Of a DNA stretch of 64,000 bases, positions 1 through 8,366 are shown in pieces; positions within the stretch are counted from its first letter, which is position 1, and each line of letters begins with the position of its first letter. The stretch is taken from contig JAEWJI010000010.1 of NCBI GenBank assembly GCA_023386645.1, forward strand, positions 1 to 64,000, written 5' to 3'. The position numbers and the translations under genes were made by a program. This stretch comes from Pseudomonadota bacterium (GTDB lineage: Bacteria; Pseudomonadota; Alphaproteobacteria; Caulobacterales; Caulobacteraceae). Below the pieces are notes generated by a model. The model worked only from the letters and a program-made list of their open reading frames with translations. It was not told where the DNA came from and ran no database searches.

Positions 1-906
1 GACCACGTCTTCCAGATGCACAATCCGGCCTACGCCCAGTTGATCGGTCATCGGGACATCACCGGCAAACCGGTGCGCGACGCCCTGCCCGAGATCGTGG
101 GTCAAGGCTATTACGCCTTCCTGGACAACGTCTACGCCACCGGCGAGCCGCATGAAGGCCGGGCCAGCCTCGTCCAGCTCCAGCGGGCGCCGGGCGCTCC
201 GCTCGAGGCGGTCTATCTGAACTTCATCTACCAGCCGATCCGCTCCACCTCCGGGGACATCGTCGGCATCTTCGTCCAGGGACACGACGTCCCCGACACC
301 GTGGTGGCGGCCGAGCGCCAGAAGCTGATGATCGACGAGCTGAACCACCGGGTGAAGAACACCCTGGCCACGGTGCAGTCGATCGCGATGCAGACCGCCC
401 GTTCCCACAGCGATCCACAGAGCTTCGCCGAGACCTTCCAGGCCCGACTTATGGCCCTGTCGCACACCCACAACCTGCTGACCCGCAGCCACTGGGAAGG
501 CGCCGAACTGGCCGATGTGCTGAGCCATGAGACCGAGGCGTTCGGCTCCCGACGCGTGCTCCTGAACGGACCGGCGGTGTCCCTGGCGCCGGCCGCGGCC
601 CTGTCGCTGGGCATGATCTTCCACGAGCTGGCTACCAATGCGGCCAAGTATGGGGCGTTGTCGACGGACGGGCGGGTACTGGTCGATTGGACGGTCCGCA
701 ACCTCGCCGACCGCCGTCTCCACATCGTCTGGCGCGAGGAAGGCGGACCGCGCCTCGGGCACGCCCCCGACCGTCGCGGTTTCGGCAGTCGGCTGATCGA
801 ACGCAACGTTCGACACGATCTGGCGGGCGAGGTTCAGCTAAGCTATCCGGTGGAAGGACTGGTGGCGGAATTCGATATTCCCCTGGATCGAGGAGCCGCG
901 ACATGA
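1..906 (+). CDS. PAS/HWE-family sensor histidine kinase, 5' end cut by window
   Basis: The reading frame is open from base 1, so the N-terminus lies outside the window. The first ~95 residues look like the end of a PAS fold, followed by a kinase core. The phosphoacceptor His sits in ELNHRVKNTL (around base 345), the ATP-binding N-box is HELATNAAKYGAL, and IVWREEGG carries the W-x-E signature of HWE/HisKA_2 kinases. A G-box-like GFGSRLI follows. No membrane segment is present in the visible part, so it is probably soluble or anchored upstream. Its stop overlaps the start of the response regulator (ATGA), so the two are co-translated and probably form one signalling pair. The signal sensed cannot be told from this fragment. 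Confidence 0.9.
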   Translation, partial: DHVFQMHNPAYAQLIGHRDITGKPVRDALPEIVGQGYYAFLDNVYATGEPHEGRASLVQLQRAPGAPLEAVYLNFIYQPIRSTSGDIVGIFVQGHDVPDTVVAAERQKLMIDELNHRVKNTLATVQSIAMQTARSHSDPQSFAETFQARLMALSHTHNLLTRSHWEGAELADVLSHETEAFGSRRVLLNGPAVSLAPAAALSLGMIFHELATNAAKYGALSTDGRVLVDWTVRNLADRRLHIVWREEGGPRLGHAPDRRGFGSRLIERNVRHDLAGEVQLSYPVEGLVAEFDIPLDRGAAT

Positions 907-1268
907 GTGACCTGAATGGCCGGCGCATTCTCGTGGTCGAGGACGAATCGCTGGTGGCCATGCTGCTCGAGACGATCCTCGAGGACATGGGATGCGTGAC
1001 GGTGGGCCCGATCTCGAACGTGGACGACGGGCTCCGAACCGCGACCGGGGACGACGCGCTGGACGCCGCTCTGTTGGACGTGAACGTGGCCGGCAGTGAG
1101 GTCTTCCCGGTGGCCGAGGCGCTGAAAGCGCGGGGCGTGCCCTTCGTCTTCTCCACAGGCTACGGCGAGGGCGGACTGCCGGATGCATGGCGCGGCCATC
1201 CAACCATCCAGAAGCCCTTCACCGAGGCGACGGTGAAGGACGCCTTGATTGGCGTGCTGAACGCCTGA
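903..1268 (+). CDS. Single-domain response regulator
   Basis: This 121-residue protein is a stand-alone receiver domain with no output domain. The acidic pocket is in LVVEDE (E13, D14), the phosphorylated Asp is probably D59 in LLDVNVAG, and the conserved Lys is K104 in IQKPF. Single-domain receivers next to HWE kinases usually work as phosphate shuttles or sinks, or by protein contact, rather than as DNA binders. It overlaps the kinase gene by 4 bases. Its last 50 bases overlap the end of the oppositely transcribed flavoprotein gene. The cognate kinase is most likely the upstream gene. Confidence 0.92.
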   Translation: MSDLNGRRILVVEDESLVAMLLETILEDMGCVTVGPISNVDDGLRTATGDDALDAALLDVNVAGSEVFPVAEALKARGVPFVFSTGYGEGGLPDAWRGHPTIQKPFTEATVKDALIGVLNA

Positions 1269-2838
1269 GGTCCTTCAGCACCTCGCGCGCGGCGTTGAAA
1301 CCGGGGGCGCCGGTGACGCCTCCGCCCGGGTGGGCGCCCGATCCGCACAGGTATAGGCCCGGAACCGGCATCCGGTAGTCTGCATGGCCCATGACTGGCC
1401 GCGCGCTGAACAACTGGTCCAGCGTCAGGCGGCCGTGGAAGATGTCGCCGCCGACCAGGCCGAACCGCCGCTCCAGATCGCGCGGCCCGAGCGCCAGTCG
1501 CCCAAGCACCGACGACTTGAACCCCGGCGCATGGGCCTCGACCGTGTCGATCATCAGGTCCGCGACGGTGTCCCGATGTTCGTCGCCGAGTTCGGGCGAG
1601 ACGTGCTGGCAGAACAGGCTGGCGACGTGCCCTCCCGGCGGCGCGAGGCTGTCATCCAGCGTTGAGGGGATCAGCATCTCCACGATCGGGCGAGACGACC
1701 AGCCGTACAGCCGCGCCTCGGCGTGCGCCCGGTCCATGTATGCGAGGCTGGGCGCGATGATGATGCCGGCCGTGTGGTGATCGCCGGCCTCAGGCAGGGC
1801 CGTGAACCGCGGCAGCTCCGATAGCGCCAAGTTCATCCGGAACGTCCCAGAGCCGGAGGCGTAGCGGCCTATCCGCTCCTGGAAATCAGCGGGCGCCACG
1901 GCCGGATCCACCAGCCGGTCGAACAGCAGACGGGGATGCAGGTTGGAGATGACGGCGCGGCCGCGCATCACGGCTCCGTCTTCGGTGACCGCGCCGACCG
2001 CCCTGCCCTGATCGATGAGAACTTCAGCGATCGGCGAGTCGAGCCGAATATCGACGCCCTGCTCGGCGCAGGCGGCCGCCATGGCCTGGGTAATGGCGCC
2101 CATGCCGCCGATGGCGTGGCCCCAGGCGCCGCGCTTGCCGTTCACCTCGCCGAAGACGTGGTGCAACAGAACGTAGGCCGAGCCCGGCGTATAAGGTGAG
2201 GCGTAGTTTCCGACGACGCTGTCGAAGCCGAAGAGGGCCTTGATCGGCTCGCTCTCGAACCAGCCGTCCAGCCAGTCGCCCGCCGACTTGGCGAAAAGGT
2301 CGAGCAGGTCGCGCCTTGCCGTCAGATCCAGCCCGGAGACGCGCCGCCCGATCGTGGCGCTCTTCAGCAGCTCGGGCAAAGCCTGCGTCCAGCCGCCCTC
2401 GACCATGTTCGGCGGGGTGGTCAGCACCAGGTCGCGCAGCAGGGCGGCCACCGCCTCCAGCCGACGCTCGTAGTCCGGCAGACGTTCGGCGTCGCGCGGT
2501 GAGAACTTCGCCACCTCCGCCTGGGTCCGTCCCTCCCCCGCCGCCAGGTACCGTGCATCCGGAAGCGGCAGGAAATTGGACATTCGCCGCTCGACCACAC
2601 GGAGACCGTGCCGCGCCAGGTCCATGTCGGAGATCACGCGGGGGTTCAGCAGGCTGACGGCGTAGCTGGCCGTCGAGTTTCGGAAACCCGGATGGAACTC
2701 CTCGGTGACCGCCGCGCCGCCCACGAGATGACGCCGTTCCAGCACCGTCACCTTCAGCCCCGCGCGCGCAAGGTAGAAGGCGCACACAAGGCCGTTGTGA
2801 CCGGCCCCCATGATGACGGCATCGCGCTCGTTCCTCAT
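1219..2838 (-). CDS. Phytoene dehydrogenase-like FAD oxidoreductase (PYROXD2-type)
   Basis: The protein has 539 residues. The N-terminal dinucleotide fold is clear: VIMGAGHNGLVCAFYLARAG followed by VLERR, the FAD-binding GxGxxG and acidic/basic strand end. The C-terminus has the second FAD contact, LYLCGSGAHPGGGV. Overall layout matches the amine oxidase / phytoene desaturase superfamily branch that includes human PYROXD2. No carotenoid genes (crtB, crtE, crtY) are nearby, so a role in carotenoid desaturation is not supported and the substrate is unknown. Its 3' end overlaps the response regulator by 50 bases on the opposite strand. No signal peptide is seen; likely cytoplasmic. Confidence 0.85.
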   Translation of the reverse strand: MRNERDAVIMGAGHNGLVCAFYLARAGLKVTVLERRHLVGGAAVTEEFHPGFRNSTASYAVSLLNPRVISDMDLARHGLRVVERRMSNFLPLPDARYLAAGEGRTQAEVAKFSPRDAERLPDYERRLEAVAALLRDLVLTTPPNMVEGGWTQALPELLKSATIGRRVSGLDLTARRDLLDLFAKSAGDWLDGWFESEPIKALFGFDSVVGNYASPYTPGSAYVLLHHVFGEVNGKRGAWGHAIGGMGAITQAMAAACAEQGVDIRLDSPIAEVLIDQGRAVGAVTEDGAVMRGRAVISNLHPRLLFDRLVDPAVAPADFQERIGRYASGSGTFRMNLALSELPRFTALPEAGDHHTAGIIIAPSLAYMDRAHAEARLYGWSSRPIVEMLIPSTLDDSLAPPGGHVASLFCQHVSPELGDEHRDTVADLMIDTVEAHAPGFKSSVLGRLALGPRDLERRFGLVGGDIFHGRLTLDQLFSARPVMGHADYRMPVPGLYLCGSGAHPGGGVTGAPGFNAAREVLKDLRRSARQSRRPSPSPR

Positions 2839-2864
2839 GGCGCAAGCCTAGCACGCGCGTCGTT

Positions 2865-2975
2865 TCAGCCGAGCGCCATCACGATCTGGACGCCGACCAG
2901 TCCCGTCATGGTGAGGGTCACGATAATCAGGGCCGCTATCATCAGGATTTCGCGGGGCTGCGGACGGCGACTCAT
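2865..2975 (-). CDS. Small single-pass membrane peptide (36 aa)
   Basis: A 36-residue frame starts MSRRPQPREI and continues with one strongly hydrophobic stretch (about residues 11-34: LMIAALIIVTLTMTGLVGV) before a TGA. A GGAG lies five bases ahead of the ATG. The basic N-terminus before the hydrophobic helix suggests a single-pass inner membrane peptide with the N-terminus inside. It lies between hutI and the flavoprotein gene, all on the minus strand. No family is recognised. Support comes from the ribosome binding site and composition only. Confidence 0.5.
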   Translation of the reverse strand: MSRRPQPREILMIAALIIVTLTMTGLVGVQIVMALG

Positions 2976-3030
2976 GCGGGCTCCAAGATCGGAGTCGCAG
3001 GTTAATCTCGCGCCGGTTGTGGCACTACTT

Positions 3031-4239
3031 TTACGTGTATCGACCGTCGATCATGCGCTGGTGCAGCAGCGGTTTGCCGAGCCAGTAGCAGAGCTCGGCC
3101 GGACGACTGATGTTCCAGATCGCCAGGTCCGCGCGCCGTCCCGCCTCCAGGACGCCGATGTCGTCACGGCCGAGCGCGCGGGCGGCGTTACGTGTCGCCC
3201 CGGCCAGCGCCTCCTCCGGCGTCAGGCGCAGCTGTACGCAGGCCAGGGTCATCGCGGTGGTCATGGACACCAGAGGGGACGTGCCGGGGTTGCAATCGGT
3301 CGCGACCGCCATCCGCACACCCAGCCGCCGCATGGTCTCGACCGGTGGGGGCGTGGTCTCGCGCAACATCAGGAAGGCGCCGGGCAGCAGGACGGCGACC
3401 GTTCCCGCCTCGGCCATGGCCCGCAGCCCCGCCTCGGTCGCATGCTCCACGTGATCCGCCGACAGCGCCCGATACCGGGCAGCCAAGGCCGCCCCGCCGC
3501 CGTCCGACAGTTGATCAGCGTGCAGCTTGACCGGAAGGCCCAGCTCGCGAGCCTTGTCGAACAGACGGCCCACTTCTTCGGGCGAGAAGGCGATGGGCTC
3601 GCAGTAGGCGTCAACTGCGTCGACCAGGCCTTCGGCATGGGCGGCCGGCAAGAAGTCGTCGATCGCCAGGTTCAGATAGGCGTGGCGCCTCTGGCGATGC
3701 TCCGGCGGCAGGGCGTGCAGGCCCAGATAGCTGGTCGAGACACGCACCCCAGCCTCGCGGCCAATCCGGCGGGCGACGCGGAGCATCCGCAGTTCACTCT
3801 CGCGGTCCAGGCCGTAGCCGGACTTGATCTCGATGGTGGAGACGCCAGTGGCCTTCAGCCCCTCAAGCCGCGACAGGGCCGAAGCGTAGAGTTCGTCCTC
3901 GCCCGCCTCCCGCGTCGCGCGCACGGTGGATGCAATGCCCCCGCCGCGCCGCGCGATCTCCTCATAGGTGACGCCGCCCAGACGTTCCTCGAACTCTCCC
4001 GACCGGTCCCCGCCGAAGACCAGATGCGTGTGACAGTCGATCAGCCCCGGCGTCACCCACCGGCCATCCAGCCGTTCGACCTCCGCCGCCTCGTGCCGAG
4101 GCAGGTCCGCCCGGGCGCCCACCCAGGCGATACGGCCGTCCGTGATCAGCAGCGCCCCGTCCTCGATCGCGCCATAGGGCTCTTCGCCTTCGACCATGGT
4201 GGCCAGGCGGCAGGAGGTGATCAGCCGGTCGACCTTCAT
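3031..4239 (-). CDS. hutI: Imidazolonepropionase
   Basis: HutI hydrolyses 4-imidazolone-5-propanoate to N-formimidoyl-L-glutamate, the third step of histidine degradation. The 402-residue protein is of normal family length. It has the amidohydrolase metal motif DCHTHLVFGG, the ring-binding region IEIKSGYGLD, the metal/substrate loop LHADQLSDGGGA, DHVEHA, and the catalytic Asp region ATDCNPGTSP. Its ATG overlaps the TGA of hutG by 4 bases, so the two are one transcript. Cytoplasmic. Confidence 0.97.
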   Translation of the reverse strand: MKVDRLITSCRLATMVEGEEPYGAIEDGALLITDGRIAWVGARADLPRHEAAEVERLDGRWVTPGLIDCHTHLVFGGDRSGEFEERLGGVTYEEIARRGGGIASTVRATREAGEDELYASALSRLEGLKATGVSTIEIKSGYGLDRESELRMLRVARRIGREAGVRVSTSYLGLHALPPEHRQRRHAYLNLAIDDFLPAAHAEGLVDAVDAYCEPIAFSPEEVGRLFDKARELGLPVKLHADQLSDGGGAALAARYRALSADHVEHATEAGLRAMAEAGTVAVLLPGAFLMLRETTPPPVETMRRLGVRMAVATDCNPGTSPLVSMTTAMTLACVQLRLTPEEALAGATRNAARALGRDDIGVLEAGRRADLAIWNISRPAELCYWLGKPLLHQRMIDGRYT

Positions 4240-5129
4240 CGCGCCTGAAACCCGGCCAGGAGTTCGCAGAACCAGCGTCCGGCCGTCAGCGAGCCCAGGT
4301 CGCCGACTTCCAGTGAGGGATCGTATTCGGTCAGGTCCACCGCCCGTACCTTCGGGTGGGCGCCGATCAGCCGCGTCGCCTCAAGGAAGTCATTGAGCGC
4401 CATTCCCCCCGGCCGCGCACCAGGCGAAGCCGGCCACTGCGATCGATCGATTACGTCGATGTCGAAATCGACGTAGATGACCTCGCACAGGCCCGCCAGG
4501 CGATCCAACTCTTCCCGTACCACGGCCGCCGCCCCACGCTCATGGCACGCCCGCGCGGTCCGCACCGAGATTCCCGCCGCCTTCGCCTTCTCGTGCGCCC
4601 GGCGCGTGTTGGCGAAAGGGGCCAGGCCGATCTGGCTGATCCGGCGGCCATCCAATCCATCCTCCAGCAGGGCCTGCACCGGATTGCCGTTGGTCAGACC
4701 CTGATCGGTGTCCCGGAGGTCGAAATGGGCGTCCAGCGTCAGCAAGCCCGCCCGCTCCAGTCCCAGGCCATGCACGCCCGGGCGGGTGATGGCGTTGTTG
4801 CCGCCGATCAGCACGGTTAGCGGCCGGTGCGCCTCGACCGCGACGGCGGCCCGAACGGGCTCGAAGGCGTCGGCGGGTGACACGGCCTTCAACGACAACT
4901 CGCCAGCGTCGTAAACCTGCGTCGCCAGCTCCAGCCCCGTCTCCACATCATAGGTCGAGAAGCGCGGCAGGACCGCGCGGAAAGCCTGGGGCCCCAGGTC
5001 ACAGCGGCCCGGCGTCAGCGACCGCTCGTTCAGCGGCGCCCCAATCAGGGCCACCGACGCGTCCGGATAGTCGCCCACCAGATCGGCGACCGAACGCCAG
5101 CCCAGAGCCTCGGAGTCTTCCTTGATCAT
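4236..5129 (-). CDS. hutG: Formimidoylglutamase (arginase-family HutG)
   Basis: HutG of this type converts N-formimidoyl-L-glutamate to glutamate and formamide. The protein belongs to the ureohydrolase fold: LTLDAHFDLRD and YVDFDIDVIDRS are the two Asp-rich Mn-binding motifs. The first metal motif, normally GGDHS, reads IGGNNAITRPG, so the usual His ligand is Asn. Two starts are possible: ATG at 5129 (297 aa, used here) or ATG at 5156 (306 aa), which would overlap the hutU start on the other strand. Neither has a strong ribosome binding site. hutI follows with a 4-base overlap. Confidence 0.9.
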   Translation of the reverse strand: MIKEDSEALGWRSVADLVGDYPDASVALIGAPLNERSLTPGRCDLGPQAFRAVLPRFSTYDVETGLELATQVYDAGELSLKAVSPADAFEPVRAAVAVEAHRPLTVLIGGNNAITRPGVHGLGLERAGLLTLDAHFDLRDTDQGLTNGNPVQALLEDGLDGRRISQIGLAPFANTRRAHEKAKAAGISVRTARACHERGAAAVVREELDRLAGLCEVIYVDFDIDVIDRSQWPASPGARPGGMALNDFLEATRLIGAHPKVRAVDLTEYDPSLEVGDLGSLTAGRWFCELLAGFQAR

Positions 5130-5154
5130 GGGTCGGGAGCGTAGAGACGCGGCC

Positions 5155-6834
5155 ATGACGACTCAACCGACCAAGCAGGCGAACAGCCGTGTCATCCGGA
5201 GCCCGCGCGGGCCGGAGCGCACCGCGCGCACCTGGGCCGCCGAGGCCGCCAAGCGCATGCTGATGAACAACCTCGACCCGGAGGTGGCCGAGCGGCCCGA
5301 CGAGCTGGTCGTGTACGGCGGCATCGGCAAGGCGGCGCGCGATTGGGTCAGCTTCGATCGTATCGTCGAGCAGCTGGACCGGCTGGGCGAGGACGAAACC
5401 CTGCTGGTCCAGTCCGGCAAGCCGGTGGGCGTGTTCCGCACCCACGCGGATGCGCCGCGCGTCCTGATCGCCAACTCCAACCTGGTGCCGAAGTGGGCGA
5501 CCTGGGAGCATTTCAACGAGCTCGATCGCAAGGGCCTGGCCATGTACGGCCAGATGACGGCCGGGTCGTGGATCTACATCGGCACCCAGGGGATCGTTCA
5601 GGGCACCTACGAGACCTTCGCCGAGGCGGGCCGCCAGCACTATTGCGGGGACTGGTCCGGACGCTGGATTTTGACGGCGGGCCTGGGCGGCATGGGCGGG
5701 GCCCAGCCCCTGGCCGCGACCATGGCCGGGGCTTCGTGCCTGGCGATCGAATGCCAGCGCAGCCGGATCGAGTTCCGCCTGCGCACCCGCTACCTCGACG
5801 AAATGGCCGAGACCCTGGACGAGGCCCTGGCTCGGTTGGAGCAGGCGAAGACCGAGGGGCGGCCGGTCTCGATCGGGCTCTTGGGCAATGCGGCGGAAAT
5901 CCTGCCCGAAATGGTCCGGCGCGGGGTCCGACCTGACCTAGTCACCGACCAGACCTCGGCCCACGACCCCATCAACGGCTACCTGCCCATTGGCTGGACC
6001 GTGGCGGACTGGGAGGCGAAGCGCCAGACCGCGCCCGCCGAGGTGGAAGCGGCCGCCCGTGCGTCGATGGCCATACATGTCCGGGCCATGCTGGACTTCC
6101 ATGCCCAAGGCGTCCCGACCACCGACTACGGAAACAACATCCGCCAAGTCGCCTTCGACGAGGGCGTGGAAGACGCCTTCGCCTTCCCCGGGTTCGTTCC
6201 CGCCTACATCCGTCCGCTATTCTGTCGAGGAATAGGGCCATTCCGCTGGGCGGCGCTGTCGGGCGATCCGGAGGACATCCGCAAGACCGACGCCGCGATG
6301 AAGCGACTGTTCCCCGACAACTCGGGCCTGCACCGCTGGCTCGACATGGCCGGCGAGCGTATCGCCTTCCAGGGTCTGCCGGCCCGCATCTGCTGGATCG
6401 GCCTGGGCGACCGGCACCGCGCGGGCCTGATGTTCAACGAGATGGTGGCCTCGGGCGAACTCAGCGCCCCCATCGTCATCGGCCGCGATCACCTGGACTC
6501 CGGCTCGGTCGCCAGCCCGAACCGCGAGACCGAGGCGATGATGGACGGCTCGGACGCCGTCTCCGACTGGCCGTTGCTCAACGCGCTCCTGAACACCGCC
6601 TCCGGGGCCAGCTGGGTCTCCCTGCACCACGGCGGAGGCGTCGGGATGGGCTACAGCCAGCACTCCGGCGTGGTCATCGTCGCCGACGGCACGCCGGAAG
6701 CCGCCGCCCGCCTGGAACGCGTGCTCTGGAACGACCCCGCCACCGGCGTCATGCGCCACGCCGACGCGGGTTATGAAATCGCCCAGGCCGCCGCCCGCGA
6801 ACACGGGCTGAACTTGCCGTCGTTGGAGCGTTGA
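5155..6834 (+). CDS. hutU: Urocanate hydratase
   Basis: HutU adds water to urocanate to give imidazolone propionate, using tightly bound NAD+ as electrophile. The 559-residue length is typical. Family signatures are visible: RMLMNNLDPEVAE near the N-terminus, the Gly-rich TAGLGGMGGAQP, YCGDWSGRW, and LFCRGIGPFRWAALSGDPED near the active-site Cys. An upstream ATG at 5122 is in frame, but the family starts close to the ATG at 5155. It is divergent from hutG with only 25 bases between the chosen starts, and hutH follows directly. Confidence 0.97.
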   Translation: MTTQPTKQANSRVIRSPRGPERTARTWAAEAAKRMLMNNLDPEVAERPDELVVYGGIGKAARDWVSFDRIVEQLDRLGEDETLLVQSGKPVGVFRTHADAPRVLIANSNLVPKWATWEHFNELDRKGLAMYGQMTAGSWIYIGTQGIVQGTYETFAEAGRQHYCGDWSGRWILTAGLGGMGGAQPLAATMAGASCLAIECQRSRIEFRLRTRYLDEMAETLDEALARLEQAKTEGRPVSIGLLGNAAEILPEMVRRGVRPDLVTDQTSAHDPINGYLPIGWTVADWEAKRQTAPAEVEAAARASMAIHVRAMLDFHAQGVPTTDYGNNIRQVAFDEGVEDAFAFPGFVPAYIRPLFCRGIGPFRWAALSGDPEDIRKTDAAMKRLFPDNSGLHRWLDMAGERIAFQGLPARICWIGLGDRHRAGLMFNEMVASGELSAPIVIGRDHLDSGSVASPNRETEAMMDGSDAVSDWPLLNALLNTASGASWVSLHHGGGVGMGYSQHSGVVIVADGTPEAAARLERVLWNDPATGVMRHADAGYEIAQAAAREHGLNLPSLER

Positions 6835-6836
6835 GC

Positions 6837-8366
6837 ATGACGAACGTCACTATCGGCGCGGGCCCGCTGGCTCTCAGTCAGCTGCGCGCCGTCACGCTCG
6901 GCCCCGTCACCGTCTCCCTGACCGACCAGGCCTGGGCCGATGTCGAGGCGGGCGCCGCCACCGTGCGCGCGATCCTCGACGAGGGCCGGACAGTCTACGG
7001 CATCAACACCGGCTTCGGTCTGTTGGCCAACACCTCCATCGCCCCGGACGACCTTGAAACCTTGCAGAAAAACCTGGTGCTCAGCCACGCCTGCGGGGTC
7101 GGGGCCCTGCTCAGCGCGGCGGTCACTCGGCTGCTGATGGTGCTCAAGATCGCCAGCCTGTCGAAAGGCGCCTCGGGCATCCGGCGCGAGACGCTTGAGG
7201 CGCTGATCGCCCTGGTGAACGCCGACGTCTTGCCCTGCATCCCGTCCAAGGGCTCGGTGGGCGCCTCCGGCGATCTGGCGCCGCTGGCCCATATGTCCTG
7301 CGTCCTGATTGGCGTCGGCGAGGCGCGGCATGGCGACCAAACCCTGCCCGCCGAAGCGGCCCTGGCGCGGGTCGGCCTAAGGCCCCTCACCCTCGGCCCC
7401 AAGGAGGGTCTGGCGCTGCTGAACGGCACCCAGTGCTCCAACGCTCTGGCCCTGGCGGGCCTGTTCGCGGCCGAGGACGCCTTCGCGGCGGGCATCGCCG
7501 CCGGCGCCCTGTCGGTCGATGCGCTGAAGGGCTCTGACGCTCCGTTCGACGCCCGCATCCACGCCCTGCGCAATCAGCCCGGCCAGATCGCCATAGCCGC
7601 CCGCCTGCGCGCGCTGATGGCGGACTCGGCCATCCGCGAGAGCCACCGCGACGACTGCGCCAAGGTCCAGGATCCCTACTCGCTTCGCTGCCAGCCCCAG
7701 GTGATGGGCGCGGTGCTGGATGTGCTGAAGGCGGCCGCCGCGACCCTGGAGCGCGAAGCCAACGCCGTCACCGACAACCCGCTGGTCTTCTTCGAGGACG
7801 GCGACGTCATCTCCGGCGGCAATTTCCACGCCGAGCCGGTCGCCTTCGCCGCCGACCAGATCGCCATGGCTCTGTGCGAGATCGGCAACATCTCCGAGCG
7901 CCGGACCTCCATCCTCGTCGATCCGAAGATGAGCGAGCTACCGGCCTTCCTGGTTAAGGAGAGCGGGCTGAACTCCGGCTTCATGATCGCCCAGGTGACC
8001 GCCGCCGCTCTGGTGGCCGAGAACCGCATGCTCAGCCATCCGGCCAGCGTCGACACGGTTCCGACCAGCGCCAACCAGGAGGACCACGTGTCGATGGCCA
8101 CCCATGGCGCGCGGCGCCTGCTGGACATGGCCGAGAACACCGCGACCGTGGTCGGCATAGAACTGCTGGCCGCCGCCCAGGGGATCGAGTTCCACCGTCC
8201 GCTGACCAGCTCGCCGGACCTGGAGCAGGTGTTCGCCATCGTCCGGGAAGCCGCCGCTTCTTACACGAGCGACCACTACTTCGCTCCCGACATCGCCCGC
8301 GCCACAGACGGTGTCCGGGCCGGGCGCTACCGCCCCTTCGCGGGCGACCTGTTGGCCTCGGCCTAG
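6837..8366 (+). CDS. hutH: Histidine ammonia-lyase
   Basis: HutH removes ammonia from L-histidine to give urocanate, the first step of the pathway. The self-formed MIO electrophile comes from Ala143-Ser144-Gly145 in SVGASGDLAPLAH. Further signatures are VYGINTGFG near residue 53 and the C-terminal NQEDHVSM. Length is 509 residues, normal for the family. The ATG at 6837 is preceded by TTGGAG at 6824-6828; a TTG at 6831 overlapping the hutU stop is less likely. The stop codon shares the tetranucleotide CTAG with the stop of the convergent PPC gene. Confidence 0.97.
   Translation: MTNVTIGAGPLALSQLRAVTLGPVTVSLTDQAWADVEAGAATVRAILDEGRTVYGINTGFGLLANTSIAPDDLETLQKNLVLSHACGVGALLSAAVTRLLMVLKIASLSKGASGIRRETLEALIALVNADVLPCIPSKGSVGASGDLAPLAHMSCVLIGVGEARHGDQTLPAEAALARVGLRPLTLGPKEGLALLNGTQCSNALALAGLFAAEDAFAAGIAAGALSVDALKGSDAPFDARIHALRNQPGQIAIAARLRALMADSAIRESHRDDCAKVQDPYSLRCQPQVMGAVLDVLKAAAATLEREANAVTDNPLVFFEDGDVISGGNFHAEPVAFAADQIAMALCEIGNISERRTSILVDPKMSELPAFLVKESGLNSGFMIAQVTAAALVAENRMLSHPASVDTVPTSANQEDHVSMATHGARRLLDMAENTATVVGIELLAAAQGIEFHRPLTSSPDLEQVFAIVREAAASYTSDHYFAPDIARATDGVRAGRYRPFAGDLLASA

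Noticed and set aside
1219..2838. Carotenoid biosynthesis gene (crtI)
   Set aside because: No other crt genes nearby and the sequence fits the PYROXD2-like branch better than phytoene desaturase proper.
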